A DNA stretch of 25,122 nucleotides from JAAAOH01 sp041686235. GTDB taxonomy: Bacteria > Spirochaetota > Spirochaetia > DSM-27196 > PWMO01. The notes under the pieces were generated by a model, which searched no databases, was not told the DNA's origin, and saw only the letters and a program-made list of their open reading frames with translations. The position numbers and the translations under genes are program-made. Positions 22,944 to 25,122 of the stretch are shown here, piece by piece. Positions within the stretch are counted from its first letter, which is position 1, and each line of letters starts with the position of its first letter. The stretch is from positions 1-25,122 of the forward strand of contig JAWLED010000042.1 of the NCBI GenBank assembly GCA_041686235.1. Reading direction: 5' to 3'.

Positions 22944-24022
22944 CGGCCGACAGCCCACCGCGCGGTATGAGCGACCACGGGGTCGGCGTCATCGCACAGC
23001 GACTCGAGGCGGGGGATCACCTGGGTGAGTTCTAAGTTTGCTGCGGCAATACAGGCATTGCGCACCAATCCTCGTCTTTTTGCGCGCAAAAGCGGTGAGC
23101 CTGCGAACCGTGACCGCACATCCTCGTCATCGCGAAGCGTGAGTAGACGTTCCACGCTCATCGCCCTACCGGCAATGGGGCGGCGGAAATCCTCCTCGGA
23201 GGTCGGCTTCACCGCGGTGTTCAGCGGACACGCTTCCTGACACCGGTCACATCCGAAGACCCAATCGCCCATTTGAGACATGAGGTCTGTATCTATCGTG
23301 TTTGCGTGCTCAATGGTGAGATACGAGATACATCGCCTCGCATCGAGATGGTTGGGCGCGTCAATGGCGCCGGTGGGGCAGGCATCGATGCAGCGGCGAC
23401 AGTGCGTCGGACAAGAGGTTCGAGCCTCGGAGAGCGCGTGGGTCTCTTCCACCGACAAGGTGGTAAGTACCTCCCCAATAAAAAACCAGCTTCCGAGCCG
23501 ATTGTTGATCAACAGCGTATTCCTGCCCTGGAACCCCAGCCCCGCGCGCTCACCGTAGCGCCGCTCTGAGAGCGGGGTCGCATCGGTAAAAGAACGAAAG
23601 CGTTCCTCCGGAAAAGCTTCTGCAAGCGAGCGGCTGATGCGGCGCAGTGCATTGCCGAGCGTTTTGTGGTAGTCGCGGCCCCATGCATAGCGGGCTACTC
23701 GGCCGGCTGGGGTACCGTCGTCGGGATCGGTAAGTGGCGCGTGCCCACCGGGGGCGTGCTGAAAGTAATTGAGTCCAACGAGCAAAATGCTTCGGCAACC
23801 GGCGAGCATCTTCTGCGGGCGGTACTTCGCTTCCCGATGACGATGGAGGTACTGCATTTCGCCGGCGTAGCCTTCGTCGAGCCACCGTCCATACGACGCC
23901 TCAGCCTGCGGTAGCGATTCTGCCGGGGTTGAGGTGATCAGCTCGAGGCCGTGTTCGGAAAAACGAGGGCGGAGTTCGGCAAGCGGGATGTGGCCGCTCG
24001 AGCTTGTTGACGACACGGGCAA
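22931..24022 (-). CDS. queG: Epoxyqueuosine reductase QueG
   Basis: The 363-aa product (from TTG 24022) reduces epoxyqueuosine to queuosine in tRNA, the last step of queuosine synthesis, using cobalamin and two [4Fe-4S] clusters. The ferredoxin-like motifs are Cys204-x3-Cys208-x2-Cys211-x3-Cys215 (CPTHCRRCIDACP) and Cys258-x2-Cys261-x3-Cys265 (CDRCQEACP). The N-terminal part (LLVGLNYF, DYHKTLGNALRRI, FTDATPLSERRYGERAGLGFQGRNTLLI) is typical of the family, and the C-terminus has HEAT-like helices (LRAKRRGLVRNACIAAANL). GTG 24016, with AGGA six bases upstream, is an equally likely start. It diverges from the DnaJ-domain gene, whose -35 overlaps its 5' end. No other queuosine gene is in the window. 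Confidence 0.95.
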   Translation of the reverse strand: MPVSSTSSSGHIPLAELRPRFSEHGLELITSTPAESLPQAEASYGRWLDEGYAGEMQYLHRHREAKYRPQKMLAGCRSILLVGLNYFQHAPGGHAPLTDPDDGTPAGRVARYAWGRDYHKTLGNALRRISRSLAEAFPEERFRSFTDATPLSERRYGERAGLGFQGRNTLLINNRLGSWFFIGEVLTTLSVEETHALSEARTSCPTHCRRCIDACPTGAIDAPNHLDARRCISYLTIEHANTIDTDLMSQMGDWVFGCDRCQEACPLNTAVKPTSEEDFRRPIAGRAMSVERLLTLRDDEDVRSRFAGSPLLRAKRRGLVRNACIAAANLELTQVIPRLESLCDDADPVVAHTARWAVGRLRG

Positions 24023-24034
24023 TCCTGATAAACT
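24007..24034 (+). promoter_or_regulatory. Promoter of the DnaJ-domain gene
   Basis: TTGACG (24007-24012), a 16-bp spacer, TAAACT (24029-24034). It overlaps the 5' end of queG on the other strand and leaves a leader of about 37 nt with a GGAGGG Shine-Dalgarno before ATG 24078. Confidence 0.5.
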
Positions 24035-24077
24035 TAGTCTACGCAGAGACTACCTTCTATGGCTTCCGGAGGGCAAG

Positions 24078-24740
24078 ATGGCTCGCGACCCATACGAAAT
24101 ACTCGGAGTCTCACGCTACGCTGACGACGAGGAGATTCGCCGGGCGTATCGGCGTTTGGCAAAGCAAGAGCACCCCGACACCGAGGGCGGCGGCGACGAA
24201 GATTACTTCTGCGCGCTCAACGACGCCTACGAAAAGGTTCGCACCGAAGAGCGTCGTCGAGCTACCGAGCGTCGGAACGATGAACAACGTGAGCAACGCC
24301 GGTCCCGATCGCACGCGCCCCCCTGGTCGCGACCCCGAACACGCGGCCGAGCCTCACGCCCTGGGAAAGGTTTCGCGGGAGCAGGCGGGGACATCTTTGA
24401 TGACTTTGATATGTTTTCCTCGTTCTCCGGGCTCTCGGATATGTTGTGGCGTATGTTCGGCCGAGACGTTTCCGGCTTTGGTCGTCGGGCGTCCCACCGC
24501 TTTGGCCGCTTTGACGACAGCGAAGCCGCTGGAAGAAGCGCTGCGCGCCGGTACCGCGTCAGCGTCGAGTTGTCCGCGCGGGAAGCCGCGGACGGGGTCT
24601 CCTTTGACGTTCGTTTGCCCGATGGGGCGAGAACGGTGGAAATCCCTCCCGGCGTGCGAGACGGCGACGAGCTTTTGTACAGCGAAGAAGCAGCACCCGG
24701 CCGTCGCGTCGACCTGGACGTCTCGGTGCGCGTCGAGTGA
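24078..24740 (+). CDS. Short DnaJ-domain (J-domain) co-chaperone
   Basis: The 220-aa product has an N-terminal J domain (residues about 4-65: DPYEILGVSRYADDEEIRRA, with HPD at 32-34, required to stimulate Hsp70 ATPase). A basic Arg-rich linker (about 66-105) and a Gly/Phe/Asp segment (about 106-155: GGDIFDDFDMFSSFSG) follow, then about 65 residues resembling the first strands of a DnaJ C-terminal peptide-binding domain (RRYRVSVELSAREAADGVSF, VEIPPGVRDGDELLY). There is no zinc-finger domain and only part of the C-terminal domain, so this is a CbpA-like or specialised J protein, not DnaJ itself. GGAGGG lies 4 nt upstream of ATG 24078; a longer upstream frame is not needed. Confidence 0.9.
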   Translation: MARDPYEILGVSRYADDEEIRRAYRRLAKQEHPDTEGGGDEDYFCALNDAYEKVRTEERRRATERRNDEQREQRRSRSHAPPWSRPRTRGRASRPGKGFAGAGGDIFDDFDMFSSFSGLSDMLWRMFGRDVSGFGRRASHRFGRFDDSEAAGRSAARRYRVSVELSAREAADGVSFDVRLPDGARTVEIPPGVRDGDELLYSEEAAPGRRVDLDVSVRVE

Positions 24741-24754
24741 TCGAGCAGCGCGCG

Positions 24755-24783
24755 TTGACCCCCGACCCGCTGTCGTCTATAAT
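24755..24783 (+). promoter_or_regulatory. Promoter of the tRNA-Pro/tRNA-Arg unit
   Basis: TTGACC (24755-24760), 17-bp spacer, perfect TATAAT (24778-24783); the tRNA-Pro 5' base follows 16 nt later. Confidence 0.85.
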
Positions 24784-24799
24784 GCAGCCGATTAATCCT

Positions 24800-24872
24800 C
24801 GGGATGTAGCCTAGTGGCTAAGGCGCCTGCTTTGGGAGCAGGAGATCGGAGGTTCGAATCCTCTCATCCCGA
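24800..24872 (+). tRNA. tRNA-Pro(UGG)
   Basis: Acceptor CGGGATG pairs with CATCCCG, discriminator A; anticodon stem CCTGC/GCAGG around TTTGGGA gives anticodon UGG; the T loop has TTCGAAT. CCA is not encoded. It is followed by tRNA-Arg after 5 bp, so both are probably cut from one transcript. Confidence 0.96.
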
Positions 24873-24877
24873 CCTAC

Positions 24878-24951
24878 GCGCCTATAGCTCAGCCGGATAG
24901 AGCAACAGCCTTCTAAGCTGTAGGTCGGAGGTTCGAATCCTCCTGGGCGCA
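24878..24951 (+). tRNA. tRNA-Arg(UCU)
   Basis: Acceptor GCGCCTA pairs with TGGGCGC (one G-U pair), discriminator A; anticodon stem ACAGC/GCTGT around CTTCTAA gives anticodon UCU; the T loop has TTCGAAT. CCA is not encoded. Confidence 0.96.
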
Positions 24952-24994
24952 CGCTAGCGCCGGTTCCATCATGTCACAACCAAACAAAGACAAG

Positions 24995-25021
24995 CGGCGC
25001 CTCATCCGGGGCGCCGTCTTT
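24995..25021 (+). terminator. Rho-independent terminator after the tRNA genes
   Basis: A perfect 7-bp GC stem CGGCGCC/GGCGCCG with an 8-nt loop, followed by TCTTT. It lies 43 bp after tRNA-Arg, with A-rich sequence before it. Confidence 0.65.
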
Positions 25022-25093
25022 CGTCCCGGGAAGCAAAAAAAACGCCTGAAAGTTTTACTCGCCGATTTCGCAAACGTGTGATATCTTACGCTC

Positions 25094-25122
25094 GTGAAGC
25101 GTTTTCTGAGTACGCCGGTCCG
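25094..25122 (+). CDS. Start of an unidentified gene (3' truncated by window end)
   Basis: GTG 25094 opens a frame reading MKRFLSTPV to the window edge. A TATCTT -10 (25082-25087) ends 6 nt upstream, the same spacing as the Nudix gene, suggesting a leaderless start. Too little is visible to name it. Confidence 0.35.

Noticed and set aside
24971..25078. A 35-aa basic frame after tRNA-Arg
   Set aside because: It contains the probable terminator hairpin of the tRNA unit and has no Shine-Dalgarno or promoter of its own.
1..25122. CRISPR arrays, insertion sequences or prophage genes
   Set aside because: No regularly spaced repeats, transposase, integrase or phage structural genes are visible on either strand.

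Overview
This is a moderately GC-rich bacterial chromosome segment that best fits a free-living spirochaete (Spirochaetales/Spirochaetaceae). That placement is an inference from the gene mix: a PgcA-type phosphosugar mutase, a SanA/YdcF protein, lipoproteins with an LSSC-type lipobox, a Rep-like helicase, and a large unrecognised protein beside a DnaQ-type exonuclease. No rRNA or marker gene confirms it.

Layout. 1-2568: 3'-terminal part of a GAF/PAS hybrid sensor histidine kinase. 2657-6008, minus strand: cardiolipin synthase preceded by a DUF2254 membrane protein. The assembly is broken at the cls start by 100 Ns flanked by identical 99-bp ends, almost certainly an unmerged contig overlap rather than a real duplication. 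6171-8977: a small accessory island between a 57-bp 3' fragment of a tRNA-Leu (UAG-type anticodon loop) and an intact tRNA-Leu(UAA). It holds a complete FitA/FitB-type toxin-antitoxin pair with promoter and inverted-repeat operator, a truncated MntA-like nucleotidyltransferase, a stand-alone RelA/SpoT synthetase gene whose C-terminal tail is broken by a frameshift and a stop, and an internally deleted DUF5615 PIN-like gene. No integrase is present. 9261-12028: a seven-TM PAS/HisKA_2 kinase, a GNAT acetyltransferase and a Nudix hydrolase. 12118-14986, minus: a Rep/UvrD-type helicase and an RsmB/NOP-type RNA methyltransferase. 15047-17601: a HAD phosphatase followed by a phosphoglucomutase/phosphomannomutase. 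17636-20629: a small unknown protein divergent from a DnaQ-like exonuclease, then a 673-aa unknown protein. 20710-22841: a probable operon of lipoprotein, secreted HEAT-repeat protein and SanA. 22931-24740: epoxyqueuosine reductase QueG divergent from a short DnaJ-domain protein. 24800-24951: tRNA-Pro(UGG) and tRNA-Arg(UCU), a terminator, and the first codons of another gene.

Regulatory architecture. Sigma70-type promoters are unusually readable here: TTGAC-type -35 boxes, 16-18 bp spacers and TANNNT -10 boxes. At many genes the -10 box lies only 6-10 nt before the start codon, implying leaderless or nearly leaderless mRNAs (DUF2254, HisKA_2 kinase, Nudix, helicase, HAD, 95-aa protein, lipoprotein, final gene). 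Others, including the island antitoxin, use clear Shine-Dalgarno sequences. Two divergent gene pairs have -35 hexamers of opposite strands sharing five of six bases.

Functional themes are signal transduction, envelope maintenance (cls, sanA, lipoprotein), nucleic-acid maintenance and modification (helicase, methyltransferase, exonuclease, queG, tRNAs) and a decaying toxin-antitoxin/alarmone island at a tRNA-Leu locus.
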